Source: Oxyruncus cristatus
Taxonomy: Eukaryota; Chordata; Aves; Passeriformes; Cotingidae
NCBI GenBank assembly: GCA_013399855.1
Contig: VXAY01002479.1
Span: 965,103-1,029,102 of the forward strand
Direction of reading: 5' to 3'
DNA: 64,000 nucleotides
In this document: piece by piece, positions 25,701-40,700 of the stretch
Layout: each line of letters starts with the position of its first letter
Numbering within the stretch: position 1 is the first letter of the stretch
Notes under the pieces: generated by a model
What the model was told of the DNA's origin: nothing
Seen by the model: the letters and a program-made list of their open reading frames with translations, nothing else
Database searches by the model: none
Position numbers and translations under genes: made by a program

Positions 25701-28700
25701 GCTCTGAAAGGCCAAAATGAGGAAATAGCATAGAAAGTGTTGTTACCCTGTTCCTAAAATACAGGAAGTTAGGAACTTCTTTGTTCTTGTACTGTGTCTT
25801 TATCATCACCTGTTCTTAAGAAATACAGTAACACATGTAAGAGTCGGAGGCATTTTATCGCATCTCAAGTGCTGTCTCACTGGAAGACTCACAGAGACAG
25901 ATTGCATATCCTGACAGCAGTCCAAGGGGGGAAAAAAAATGCTGGGAAGGCAGCAGAATCTAAATTTCTTAGAGTTGAGCCAATAGACAGATGGCAGGAA
26001 CTAAATGTCCTTAAAAAAATCCCATGGCCGTGGCTGTCCTGGCTCAGTCTGATACTCTGCCAAAGTGAGAGCCCCCATGAATGAACTGCAAAAAGCTTAC
26101 AGTTGTTCCAGTCCAAAAGTGCTTAAGGGGGAAACAGTTGGAATAGATGAATTGCTGCAAATGACAGCAACTCAAAAAGTTAATATGGGAACCTGCCCAT
26201 TCAGTACTGGCAATGGAAGAGAGGGACTCAAAGAAATCTGCCATTTGATAGTCAAATTAATAAGTTCCTTTTCAGCAGTAGCGGAACAGTTATTGTAGCT
26301 GCTCCATGGCCAGCAGCTCCAGCTGCTGGGAGCGTACGTCTTGTGCAGGAAACAAGGACAAGGCTTTTCCCCACTTAAATCCTCAAAAATAAAGCTTATA
26401 TTAGATTTGTCTTGGACATCGCAGAGGCAGATCTGTGGAATAGCAGCCTCTCAGCTCTTCACTCGCCAGCATTGTCTGCACAGCACACGCTCCTGGGCAG
26501 GTACCAGCCATGCAGCTCCCCCAGCCACCCATGTTTCTTGTGCCATAGCCAACTTTAAAGATTTCTCTTTCAGAGAAATCCCATTAAATAATGCCTTAGC
26601 TTTCCCCTGTGTTTTGCAGAGCAGGAAATACCAGCTGGGGGAGGAATGAAGCCTAGAATAGCAGCTTGTATTAAACAAGACTTGTGAGACCTTTTCCTCA
26701 TTCTTTTAAGCACAGCTTAATGGTTCAGACACTAAAAGGATCTGCTTTCCTCTTCAGAAGCATTCATCCGGATTTAGCTTCAAAGTCCAACTGTTTCAAC
26801 ACTGAAAACCAGGGGGTTTCTGAGATTCAGCAACACAGTTCATTTTTCCCCAGGAAAAATTTCCCATTTTTCCCCATGTTGCCTGACCAGCATAAAAACG
26901 ATAGAGGGGCCAGATGAGATGCTCCAGGAAGGTGTTCGTGTGTCAGAGAATCACCGTCATGTCTCAGCTGTGCTTTGTGCTTGGGGTCGGCAGCTGAAAC
27001 AACAGCCTTGTATGATGCTGCTAGGCCAAGCTTAAGTTCATAGGCACACACTTCCAAATGTTTTTGAAAATCTTCTGAGCTTGTCTGAGAGGTTTCATGG
27101 GGCCAGGAGCAGATAGAAAGGATGACCTTCCCTCAGAAGCTGTTCCCTCAATGGGTAGAGTTGGCAATGTCTCCCACTCGTAATTCATATTTCCATCTGT
27201 CCTCCCATTGAAGGATGAGGGTGAAAACATGCCTGAGGGAAGGCTGGCCGCAGAGCTATTACTGGTTTTCCCTGCATCATTGCTGTCCAAAGTGAAGGAG
27301 ACATCCTGGCCACTTGCAGGCAGGCAGAAGGGGCTGCGAACACTTACAAACGACTGAGCTGATTAAACTTGCTTTGATCATCACAGAAATTCTGCATCAA
27401 AGATACTGTGTGGCAAAGCACTGCACCGCACAAATCACTGGGCTGGAGCCATTCCTGGGTGAATGTTTTTCTCCCCAAAGCCTGAAAATGGGTTCTTTAT
27501 TCCACAGCAGAAAGGGAAGGATTGAAGCAAACTATCAGAAGAATGAGCAAGCTGCAGGGTCTTCTCATTTCCACTGGGACCAGCCTTATACAGCCTGTCC
27601 AGGCTTCGGGAGCAAAGATGACACTTAAAACCACTTTTCTGCTTTCTGGTTTTGATTGCTGTGTGCTTCTTGCCTGCGGATCCAGGCCTTTGCTTTGTAT
27701 TTACCCTTCCCAGAAGTGCACTTAGCGATTAATGGAAGATTCGAAGTCAGGCATTCACTCGGGGGAAAACGTAGGTTACAATAAATAATGGCCACAGGTT
27801 AAGTCATCCAGGTATTGTGTATGCCCTTAATGGGTATCAGAGAAAAAATATGCCATAATGCTTGCAAATAAATTTTCCCTCCCTCACCATCCATTTTAAA
27901 TTATATCTCTTGAGAGTTTTCAGCTATTTTCTTTGCTTTCAAACACAGCTTCCCTCCATGTCTCTGACTCTGAAGTAGAGAGCTGAATTCAAACTGCAGA
28001 GAAATCTGTTAGAAGATGCCTGGAGGTGTATGTGGCACAAAGACACGGGAACTTTATCTTCTGTTCTGGTTGCTCTGAACTGATTGTGGGGATTAATGAT
28101 TTATCTCTCTTTAAAGAATTCCTTGGAGCTACATAGTCTCAAATCAGATAAAGTATATACTATTCCTCAATCAGGCACCTGCCAATTTGGGTTTAGCCTT
28201 TAATCTGGGCAGTTCTAGTTTTACAAAGATTGGACTTAAAGAAAAGTTTCCTGAGATATATCATCAGTGTTCATCATTTTTCCAAAACCTGTATGATATT
28301 TCTTCTGAGAGCCCTGCTACCCTGGAATGGTTATAAGAAGAAAGAAGAAATAGCAGAATTTTACCTTTCTGCTGAGAACAATTCAATACCACACCTCTGT
28401 CCTGGGTAAATCCCTTGAACAGGGTGTAGGTCTTGAGCTGACTTCTGACACAAGGACAAAGTTTGCCTTGGAGAATATCACAGGCAGATTTCATCCTGCC
28501 CTCAGGAGCAGTGCTGGTACCGGCAGCACAGGGAAAGCAGGCAGCTCCCTCACCAAACCAACATCTCTTCAGGTTTGTTGCAAATTTACATATCTGTGTA
28601 AAATAGGAACAAGGGATTGGTCAGAAGCAGAAATACACAATATTGGTCCATAGACAAGTGTTTAAGAGCACAATTCGGATGTTTGTGGAAATGCACCAGA

Positions 28701-31700
28701 GACAGTGACATTAAATCTGACTCCCTTGTAACAAAGTCAGTGGGAGTCATCTTGTTTAAAGTGTGTTTGGACTAGATACTTGTCTGATTCATGTCCTTAT
28801 TTATATAAATCCAAAATGGGATTTGTTAGCTGGGTTAAAAAAGAAACCAAGCAATTTATTCTCATATACAATAAAAAGGAATTCACACACAGTCAGAACT
28901 CTGCCAAATACAAGGCAGCTCCAGAGAAAAATGGCATTGTAAACCACTTCGTAGCTTAAAAGAAAATAAGCTGGGTGTACAACAAGGTAGGAACCATCTG
29001 CTTGGCTTCACTGGGAATTTCCCTAGAGTAATCATTGCAGGGGTGGATAGATCATGAAATAAAGGAATTTTTTTCTACCTCTAGTAATTAAATTTACTGG
29101 GTTGCTGCAGAACAGTTCCTGGCACAGAGTAAGACATGTAGATGTAATACCTTATCATTGTAAGGCTATATAATTACAGTGATAAACAAGCCCATTTGGT
29201 TTAGCAGAGCCTCACATTTTGTCTGACTGACAGACCTTCATTTGCTACAGATCATAAGTCCATTTTTTGTGGTCATGTCTGATTTTCCATTCAGCCACTG
29301 CCCCATGCACCAAGATCCATGCACTTCCCACAGGATCCAAGATAAATATCTGTTTGATGTACTACCAGATTTCTCTAGGAAGCTAAAACTTGAAGGGGTG
29401 ACCATATTTGCTTCATTCTTCTTCAAGACATTCAGACTAAGCAGCTGACCTTTACACAGGTCTTCTGTAAAGCTGGGAGCAGAGAACATGAATCAAGGAG
29501 GTGGAGGTCTGTATGACCTTGTAATAAATTAATATTGTCCTTTGACTTGGTGCTTTTGGACCTGCACCATAAATTCTTGATCAGGATGTAAATTCAGACC
29601 TACCCCTTGTTTGCTTCTGCTGCAGTATTTGGAATTAGTTAATAATAATAATAATAATAAATAATGAGGTAGTGATTCTGTTCTAATGCAATTCGAATTA
29701 AATACTGCTGTCAATCTAAGTTCATTTAATTAAGCAGCATTTACAGAGCAGTTGGATGCTCTGAGGACCACAACAGAGTGATGTGGAATTATTTAAGTCT
29801 TCTTTTTCTTTCTTTTTGTATTTCTATACTTTCTTTTGCATTTCAGCTTCTTTTGCCCTGGTAATTTAACAGTGTCACATCCTCACAGCTGACCTTTAGA
29901 GGACAAAAAGCTGGGACCACTGTGTTGGTTCTGTGCTTCCTCCCTTACACTTTCAAATAATACATATTAGATTTACTGTTATTTTCTATGTGAAATGAAA
30001 ACAACCTTGAGAGTTACACAGGGTCATAACTAACATTTTGTTGAATCTTTTTGAATGTGCTAAGCTTTATTTTTCCAGTTTCCATGATGAGTGGAAAAGG
30101 CCAAAAAGAAGTAACAATAATTGTTCAGTGTTGTCTGTACTATTAATTAAAAATTAATAAATTAAATGTTAAAACAAAGATGATTCATTTACCTACTAGC
30201 ACAGGGTTTGACAAGGAAAATCCACATTCTGGCTGTATTTTCTCAAAATATATCCAGTCCATAAAGTAACTATCTCCCTCCCACAAAGGAGTTTGAAATT
30301 GTGTTGATCATACATCTTGAATGTAAGTATAGTCAGGTGAGTTTACAGAGACAGACAGAGAAAAAAATAGAAATAAAGAAATATTTTTATAATAGGCCTT
30401 TATTGTATCTTTTGCAATATTTGATTGACTTTCTAATATCCTGTCTAGCAGTATCATTCTCCATAATGAGAAGCAGAGGAAAAATTATCAGTGAGGAAGG
30501 CAGCCTAACCAACACTTTCCAGTGGTGAAAGAAATGGTGTGACCTGAGACAGGGCTCAGGAGTGTTCAATATCAGACCTATCCTGGAGACACTGGTCAAT
30601 CAATGAACCCAAGCTCTCTAAGAGAAGGGCAGTACTTTGTTGAGGTGATTGAATATTGACTCAAATTTCGGTCACAGCACCTGCTGGACAGCTGGATGTT
30701 TCCTGATCTCCAGAGTCTTACACTACTACCAATTAGTAGTAGTGGACTACTACCTAGCTTTTCTAAATCGCCCCATACTCCACCAGCAAGGCCTTTGAAC
30801 CTCGAGACTCTGGCAGCATTTTTACTTCCAGGAGCACAGTGAGGGTGTTTTGTCTGATGGCTGCAGGGCTGCGATGCACCAAGCCTGGCTGAGCTCTGAA
30901 GGGCACAAGAGGAATCTGTGAGCCCTCAGATGAACCCAGAACTCAAGAGTTTGCTGCATTTCCTTTCCTCTAGGCGTCCTGATTGTTGCACACTTAGAAA
31001 ACATAAATGTTAGATGAAGTTAAGTTGGACAGTGAACAACCTTCTTATTTACAGGGCAGTCCCACTGCTTGAATCCATCCATACAGAGTTCTCAAGCTCA
31101 CATGTACTCTAATTCACACAACTTGAGTTTTTTAAAGACACTTCTGTGGACATAAGATTTGGGCCCAGTGTGACTTTCAGGGTGCCTGTACTGCATGGTA
31201 CAGCCCACAGACTTTACTAATTTCCCCAGGTCTTCATCAATATTTAATACATGATATTTTGCACTAATAGGCTGCTTAAGGGGACTCGGATTCCAGCTCC
31301 TATCAAAATGAAGCAGAGCAAAGATGTTCCCATCTTCACAGCAACGCTGAAAGCTGAGGTTGGCTGTCCTGCAGTGTAACACAGCTGTGCTACAGTTCTG
31401 CAGGATATACCAGATGTATTTAGGGCAGTAGCTGGCCTGGGAACCAGGGCAGGTCAGGAGCAGATGCATCATCCCCTTCTGCTGCCCCTGCTCTGGGGAC
31501 AGATAATCCGTGGGCAGTGGGGGGAGAGCAGCCTCTTGAAGCAGCGCAGCAGAAACCCCCAGGGTGCACTGAATCTGTGTGTCGGGTCCTTCGGGGAGGC
31601 TGTTACAGATTTTCTTCTGTAATGCACATTTTGAGATAAATACCAGTTGCAGTGAAGCGTTTTCTATTAAACAGTCTGTGAGGAAAGGGTCAAACCGCTG

Positions 31701-34700
31701 ATGTGCCCGTTCCTGTTGTCACCCAGGGCTGGGTGCGCACACAGGGCGGTTCAGTTACAGTGAAACACTCGGATACACATTGGGGCAGAACCGCCTGGTG
31801 ATGATTTGGGCTCGCAGCCTTTGACTGGTGATGAACTGACTGTGTGAGCTTTAATTAGCCAGCGACAAGGCAGAATTATAATCACCAGCGCAAAGTAAAT
31901 ACTTGCTCTCCTGCTTTGCCCATCCTGGAAATTTATTACGCACTTGGATGTGCCCACACCTCAGAGCCAGGAGGCAGATGCTGGGGGAGTGAGGAACAGG
32001 CTTTCGCAACCTGACCCCCGGAGAAGGAATAGCTGCAGCCAAGCCTTTTACGATGACATATTTTTCTGAAATATTTATGCCCAATCGCCTGTTGTTGTTT
32101 ATCTCATGGCCTCCTCTCCTTGCTCACAGTAGGCTGCCTTATCAGACAGCCTTTGCTATTTAGAAAGCACAAAGAAAAAGGAGTCTGAAATTAGAGAAAA
32201 ACCTTTTTGACACACATTGAAGCTTCGAAGTGAGCTGTGGAGAATTAATTGTCAGGCAGAAAAGGCTGGGAGTGGAGACCAGAGGGTGGCCCAGCATGTG
32301 AAGGGCAGAGTTCCCCCCATCTCAGCAGGTCTGACTGCTGTGGATTTTAGGTAGGAACTGTTTTTCAGGCCCAGCTATTAACCACTAAGTGATCTGGTCA
32401 GTTGTTTCACCCAAGCCATGCTGGATGCCTTCCCCTTCCCTGCTTGCAGAAAGGGCAGCCGCAGCCTCAGTAGCAACTACAGCAGCAACCTGCAGCAGGG
32501 ACAAAGGGAAAAGCCTCAGAGCAGGCAGCAGAAAGTAGGTTAGCCTGAAAGATGTGGGTGGAAACAGTGCTCTGACAGACAACTTTCTCACAGAATTCTG
32601 TATATTCACTTTTTAGTGGCTCAGAAGCAGGGGACGTTTCTTTGCATCATTTCCAGCGAGGAGGGAGCTGAACTCCCTCCCTTCAAGCTCTCTCCCCTCT
32701 GACCTGTCTAATTGCTGTAGGAGAAGGGCAGCCCAAAGAGAGTCAATATGGATAAAAACCTTTTGGATCCTGGTATTGGTCAAACTGCTGGTAGACGGGT
32801 ACAGCTTCCCTTGGGTCACAGACTTAGCTGAGAATAGCAGATTTGTCCTTTTCAACAATTTTGCAAGATGAGGTGCTTTTGCTGTGGGATTTTTGGGTTG
32901 CTTTGATCAGTTGTAGGGTTGTTTTACTGTGTCTAGATCCAGTCTGCCTGAACATAAGCATGGGTTCTCCAGTGATTTTAGTGAAATAGAAATTTGACCT
33001 TGAAATATGCTGAGTTCACAGGCTATATAAACTACAATATTTTGTATATCTGCTCTAAATCCAGACAGCCAGAGGGCTGAAGGTACACTGCCCCCCTGCA
33101 AATAGATCTGCTGAAAAGCATAAACCTTGATTTAAAGGAAAGCCACCATTGCTGATTGTGTGTTGTATCTTAGATGGGAAGTGGAAGAAATGCGATCAAA
33201 CACACTTTATTGACTTTATTCCTTCCTTAACTAACAAGTGAACTTCTGAAAATGTGCACAGTAGCCATTTTATGAAATACGATAGCAAGCACTAAATTAC
33301 AGTCCTCAAATCACCAATTCAGAGCCCACAGAAATATTTTTTTCCATTTCTTCATCTATAATTTCCGGGCTGGAGCTCTAACCATTAATAGCAGCTACAT
33401 CATTGCACTGCCGTGACACTTCAGCAGCACCCTCATCCATTTCAGTCATTGATCCACTAATGTGCGCCGGATGGAAAAGGAAAGGGGCCAGCTCATTCAT
33501 CCTCCTCCTCCTTCCTCCTCCGCTCACCAGGTGGCAACCACTCACCCATTGCTTTAAACCCCTATCAGATTTCAGATGCTCAGTGTTAATTGTCTCTGTA
33601 CAAGGACTGACCCCAGGCAGCGAAACTAAAATTAAAGTAACGGGGCCACAGAAGTGGGTGAAATGCTACAGGAGTGGATGGATCTGCATCTGCTTTCCTC
33701 GGACCACAGACAGCAGACAGCACTGGAAATGACAGAGCGGGAGCCATAAAGCACACTCCTAGGCACTGGATTCTTCCTGGAAAATGAAGCCAAGCATGGA
33801 AAAGAGTAGGAGAAAGGCTAAAAAAATTAGGCATTAAGATCTAAGGTGCATCAGTGTACTGCTGGAGAAATGGTACTTTGAGTAGCACCAACTGCACAAG
33901 TAATTCTGTAATTCCAGTTGCATATGGAGCAAAAAAACTCTTTCCTATGGATATCCACGGGTAATCCATATTGCAGCTTTGTGTTTAGATGTTCTTCTGA
34001 GTTACAAAGATACTGAGCTGGAAGGTATATTGCTTATGGCCAAAGCTTGTTGGGTTTTCTAATCCAGAAACCTGATTTTTAAAAATTTTTCTTAAATTTA
34101 TCCAACTAACCTATAGGCACATTCTTGCTTTCCCTTTCCACTCTTTGCTTGGTACATCTGTTCTTTTGTTCTGATTTTCCTTTATCTTTATATTGCTCAT
34201 TTTGGGGATCAAAAGACAAAGGAAATAAAAATCCTATTAGTTTTCAAAGGTCCACAGAGCAGTAGATAATTGGTTTCCAATCAAGCTCAGATTTTCTTTG
34301 ATCTCCAAAGCCCTTGCCAAGAACATTTTGCTAAGACACAAGCATAAGTGTATGGTAGCACTACCAGGAGATCTAATTTTGAAAGGCTGCAATTACCTGT
34401 GCAGTGACACTTGTAAAAGATGAGAGGGACTGATAACAATGCTGTGTTTTTATACCATCTTCCATTAATTACACTGGCATTAATGAGACAGGACTACACC
34501 CTTCTGAAGAAATACTTCCAGTAATACTTCTCCAATGCTATAGTGACAGAGGTGATGGGTCATGCAGCAGGGTCAGGAACACACACCAGCTGCTTCCAGC
34601 TCCCCATGGTTCAGCCACACAAGCATCCTTCCTTCTCAGAGACTGCTGCTCTTTCCAGTTCTGCTTCAAGAAGACAAATAGAAATGTGCTGCTCATTCCC

Positions 34701-37700
34701 CCCCTGGTTCATGTTTCCACCTTCATGCAGCTTTTGGCAGGGCTGGTTGAACTTCTGGGGCTGTTGTCCAATGATCAGTGTAACGTTGTTTATATAACAC
34801 AATGCCCAGCAGCTGATACGAACTTTTTAAAACCAGCTCTGCCACCAGAAGAACCGTGACATGAAACTAAAGTCTTGTTCATATTTGTAAGCAGTTAATC
34901 TCTTCTGTCACTCTGAACCTTAATGCCCTTCACTTTAACTTCCCTCATTCGCTAAATGTCCTTCTGTCTCCACCCACACTTTAACCCAAAAAAACATATG
35001 GGTGGGGGTTTGGTCGCCTTCTCACAGGTGACAAGAGGAAATGGCCTTAAGTTGCACCAGAGGAGGTTTAGATTGGATATAAGGAAAAATGTCATTACCA
35101 AGAGTGTGGTCTGGCATTGAAACAGGTTGCCCAGGGTAGTGCTGGAATCACCATCCCCGAAGGGATTTAAAAGACATGGAGATGTGACACTTGGGGACAT
35201 GGTTTCGTCATGGGCTTAGCAGTTAATGGTTGGACTCAATGATCTTAGAGGTACTTTGCAACCTAAATGATTCTATAATTCTGTATGAAAAAGCAAAATG
35301 TGTTCATGCTAGAAAAGCACAAGACAGTAAAATGACTGATCTTAGGTTTGTAGGAATCTCTTTTATTTTCTTTTTCATTTTTATCTTTTTCTCTTTTCCT
35401 CTTTTTCTCTTTTCCTTTTTCCTTTCCTTTTTCCTTTTCTTTTCTTTTTTCTTTTTCTTTTCCTATTTCTTTCTTACCCTCCATGCCAGGAGGAGTGCCC
35501 AGAAACAACAATTTATTTTTTTAATGTATCAAGGCAGAATTATTTTGCTCAATCTGGAGAGGCAGAGTGCACAAGATACACAGGTATATATTTGTGCATG
35601 CACACCAAAATCTATAACTGATTCTGCTTCTTTAAATAAACAGAATACATTCATTCAGCTTAAAATAGGACTCCTGTCAAGCTCCTGCCCTAGAGCAACT
35701 ACCAATTGCACTGTCAAAATCACTCTCTGTGGTTCTGAATAGGTTTCTTAATGAAAGAGCAACATTAGCTCTTTAGAACATTTTGTCCCTGAAGGATGCA
35801 GCAGCAACAGCCATGGAATGATTTCTGGCTCAGACATGCTTATAAATGGTAGAAAACATAATGGTTTAAAACATAAGTATCAGCTCCCTGGAAATGCTTC
35901 ATAACAGTGATTCAGGGAACCAAGAGACAAATGGATACTAAGAACGGTACCCACTGATGAGTGCTTTGTTTCCCACACGCACACTGACCCCCTTAAGAAT
36001 AATTGTGGTTATGTTGTCACTGACACAATGCAATAACCAGAGAATGAAATTATTTGGGACCCAATCCAAAGAAAAATATGTTCTGGTAAAATGAAATTTT
36101 AATATTTGCTGGATTAAATAATGATGAGCATCCAAATGAAATTCTGTGTTTCTATTTCAGAAGTCTGGTCATACTGACTGTCACAGCAGTCATTTTTCAT
36201 GCCGGTTAAACCCAGAGGCAGTAGCAGGGTAGACTATGACTTGAGTAGATATGTCCAGATTCAAACCAAAGAAAAAGAGCTTTTGTTATAAAATGCTTCG
36301 TTGGAGGCAGGACTCAGGTGTTCCTTGTTTCTTTAATAGGGATGGTGTGGCTGCACTCAGCTGAAGTCTCCAAATTGGAGCTGCAACACCATTTAAATGT
36401 TGAAGAATGGTATTTACCAACAGCCTTATGCATATGCCCAGTCTCGGCTCCAGACAGATTTCAGATCAAATGTCACTGTTCTCATACAGGAAAAGCCCGC
36501 AAGCAGCTTTTCCACAGCACGGACGGCATCAAGATCAAAATCAACAGCACAACAGATGACATTTTCCATCAGAATATAGAAGTTATCTGTCCCTGCTTTG
36601 TCAGAGTCTTCTCCCTGGCAGCAGGACACCGAACTTCTGGTGTGTTTGATCCTCTTACTTCCTATACTTGCAGTCTGTTCCAACAGTCACCATCAGCCCA
36701 GACATAATTATTACAGAAAGCAGCTTTGTTTAGGCAGAAAAAAATTCAGTACTAACAATAAAACTGTTAAAAGGCCTCTTCCTATGTCCTGCCCTGTTTC
36801 CTAATGGCTACTTCCCCTGCTCCTTAGTGGTCCATGCTGTCATTCCGGTGGTGATGCAGCAGGTCATTGGTTTCTGGAGTCTTTCCCAGGAAGATTATGG
36901 TGTTCACGTTGATAGTTTCACCTTACTCATTTTAATATGGTTGCTAACACATTTATACCTTTCCTCTTCCTTCATTGTTCTGCACCTCCACATTCCATCT
37001 GCATTTTCTATGTATAGCACCTTTTAAATCTGCTAGATACTATTTCTTTGTTGTCTTTGTTATCCCTAAACCCAGCTTTGTCCAGCTTTAGGTTGGGGTT
37101 TCTTGAACTCACCGTGGGTGTGAAGCCTGTGCCCCACCTCTTTTCCCCATGCCAATATTCCTCTGCTGTGATGCTCTCCAGGCCTCAGCCATCCTACCAG
37201 CCCCAGATGTGTCATTAGACTGTAGAACTACAGCAGCACCATTACAGTGATAAGCAAATTAAAAGGATTTAGCCATAACCACTTGGTCAGAAGAAGAATT
37301 GTTGTTGTGGATAATTCAAATTAAAACCAAGCTGCAGGCAGGTCAATAAAGTTCAGACCAAGCAGGGCTGTCACAGCTCAGCCCTGAGGCCTTGCAAACT
37401 CAGCACAAAATCTGTGGCCTGTTAGTAGCAATGCAATACAACACAACAGGGTTATGTGGCTGCATTATTGTGCTATTCTGAAGCTTCCCATGTTTCCCAT
37501 CCAACTCAGACCCTGCGGATACATTGCCCAAGGTAGGGAGCTGCAGGTACACGAAACAGCCCAACATCAGGAGTTAACTTAATCAAAGCCAACTCATTCC
37601 ATACTGCACTCAGGATTGGTGCCTCCTTGGCTGTGTTTATGAAATTCCATGGAGCCTCTGGAAGAAGTGCTACTGAATTAATACAAAGCTATAAATAGGT

Positions 37701-40700
37701 TAATCAGGTTGGAATCTTCAGCTGCTAAAATAGTAGAGTTACACAATTATACTGACCTTGGCTCATGCTGGTGCAAGTTTTTGTTATCAAATTTAAGTTT
37801 CAACCTGGAGATGATCTTTATCTGGCATCTGGGTCAGCTTGCTCTTGCAGTCCACAGTTTTCCAGTGAAGTAATAAACGGGGCCAATGCTGGAGCAATTT
37901 CTTATGGGCTTCTGGTAATTGTTCATTTAGCGGCTGAGCATAAAAAGCTTCTGTAGAAAACTGAGTCAAGACTAAGAAGTTGAGCCCCTTCCACCAAACA
38001 GTTTAATAGGTGAAGAGCTGAAAAGATAAATTGCACCTATATAGCTTGTACTTTACAAATGTAAATGAAGTCTATATGTGTAATTCCTCTGTGACAGCTT
38101 CCTCTATTAACAGACTAAGTCATCCATTTGTCACAGGAAGAAAAAAAACATATTTGCCACTCAAAACCACAAACCCAACAAAATTGCTCAGATTACTCAG
38201 CATCACCTCAGTGCAAGGTAAGTAAACTGCTTAAAAATAACTGAACAATGGGCAGAACAAGACACAATGATCGGGGCAAAAACTAGTATGTGCCTTGAAA
38301 TGGCAACAACTGCTATATATGCTGGCTGGAATAATAGCATGGCATTATTTACAGTTCCCACACCTTTGCTTCTTTCTGAAATAAAATAAAATACACAAAT
38401 AATGGTTTCCAGGATAGGTATATATGCCATAATCCAAAAGTATTCATCGTAATTTACTTCCGCCTTCCACCCAGAAGGTAGGAACTTTTCATATTGCACC
38501 TTTCCCCTCTTACACAAAACCAGCCAAAACGCTTCTTGTCTGCATCTCACTTGAGACATAAACTAGAGAGAGAGGTTTGGAAGCTGTGGGCCTGTCCCAC
38601 CGGTTGATCAGATCATATTTAATAATATCAAGGCATCTATTTTTTCATTATTCTGTTTGGTTGATATTTAGAAACAAAAAGGCAGCACTATTTTAGAAAT
38701 TTGGCAATTAGAATTATATTAGTAGATCCAACTGACATTTGGAATTAATTATAAAAGAGGGGAAAAAAGGGTTTGTGCTCACTCTTGATCTTTTAGAATG
38801 TAAAAATAAGGTCTGATAAGCATATTTGCCATCTTGGAAACATCAAGATTTATTTTGATTTTTTTGGCTTATAATAAACCAACTCTTTATTTAACGTTCC
38901 AAGCTGAGATCCAGATATTTTATTACATATTTAATATAATATATAATTATATAATTTATATTTAATATACTAATATTAAATTACTATATTTAATTATATC
39001 AATTTATATAGCATGAAAGTTTAATATATATAGCATGAAAGTCACTGCACAATTTTGAGGCATGATTTAGCCAGTATTACTATTACTTCTCTTAAGTTTC
39101 AGCAAAAAATCAGGGAACAGCAGAATTCTAGCTGTTAAGGTGTTATTTACCAACAGAGAAGCAGCCTTCTGGTGTATCCTCTGAGAGGGCAATACTTCGG
39201 TTATCACTGGCTTAAATATGTATATTATACGACCCTGACAAGTTTTTGCCAATGAAAGCAAGGCTAAGATATTCAAGTGACTACATTTTGATCCCAAACC
39301 TTTCAGGCTTTGGTTCTTTAGTAATTAGTGTTTGATTCTTGGAACAAAGAAACAGCGTCAAAATAGTAAATTTTTGAGCAATCAGAAATATGAAAGATAT
39401 GAAATATATGCTTCACATATTTCACACATATGACATATATAAATATATATGAAATAAGCTTCTCCTCTCATGGTTAATGCTTTACTTCTAATAATGCTGT
39501 AAAATCCCCTCTGAGGGTTACAAACTGTTGTATTTCCCTTGGTCCAAGCCAACAGTTGTCCCACATATACCTGAGCCGAGCCATGTCCTCTGTCCCTGTG
39601 GTGAGCTGGTATCAGATATGGCTGTTGGCAAGCTTGAAACTGTTGCTGGGTCAGCAGTTGTGCTGACATGCTCCTTAAATCAGCAAAAGACATCTGCTTA
39701 GGTGTCTTTCTTTTAAACATGACCAAGCTACGCAATTTTCTTCAGTAATCCACTTTTTTTTTTCGTTGCCGTTTTTCCTTCAAAAAAACCCATTAGCGGA
39801 CATACTGAGTTTGGGACGCAGAGAGTAGGGACTGTGCATTTCAACTGACAGAAAAATTTCCTTAGATTTCAGTGTGATCAGGTTTTCCTTCTGACCAGCC
39901 GATGGGATTTCCCCTACAGATCCTGCAGCTCGACCTGGGTGGGCAGCAGCAGCTCTGATTTTATCTCTATTGTCCGTATATGCTGAGCTGCACAAACTGC
40001 TGATGGCTGAATCCTCAAGGTGAAGGACAAGGCAAAAAACATTTTCAGGGATTTGAAAGGATGGAATTAACAAGGCAGGAGAATGTGAGTATAAAAGGCA
40101 GGATAAACAATACAAGGATTTTTTTTCCCCTTCCAGGAAGCTGAAAGGACAATTGTCTGTAAACGTGCAATGTTGATGGACAGCCTGCTAACAGCGAAAA
40201 TGGGAGTCTCTGAAAGCCTTAGGAAATAAAAATTCATGACCCAAATTAAGAAATATGAACTTGACAGGTGCTTCCTGTGGATGCACAGAAGAGGGAAGCA
40301 GAAGTGGGCTCCTCAAGTAAAGGATAATGACGATTCAGAGAACAGGTAATTTGTTTCTCCTCTCCAAGGAGCTCAGCACGGGGAAGGGGGCGGCAGGATC
40401 CTGGCCCTGATAATCAAGCCATGCTGCCCGCTGGGTGTAATGGGTGCTGCTTCTGCTGAGAGGTTGTTATGTAAGGGAGTCGCATTTTGGAAAGCTGAAA
40501 ATTGCTTTTCTCAGATTGCAGCAACTTCCCTCATTTACAGGAGATGCTCCACAGGAGAATTGGATCAGTCCATCTCCCTGCTTCCCAGCAGAACAAATTC
40601 AAGTAATTCTGGAACCATTCACTAGCTGGGAGTCTGAGGATGTAAATGTGTGTTTACTTCATCTCCTCAACGACACAGGCTGGTTCCCTCTGGAAATATC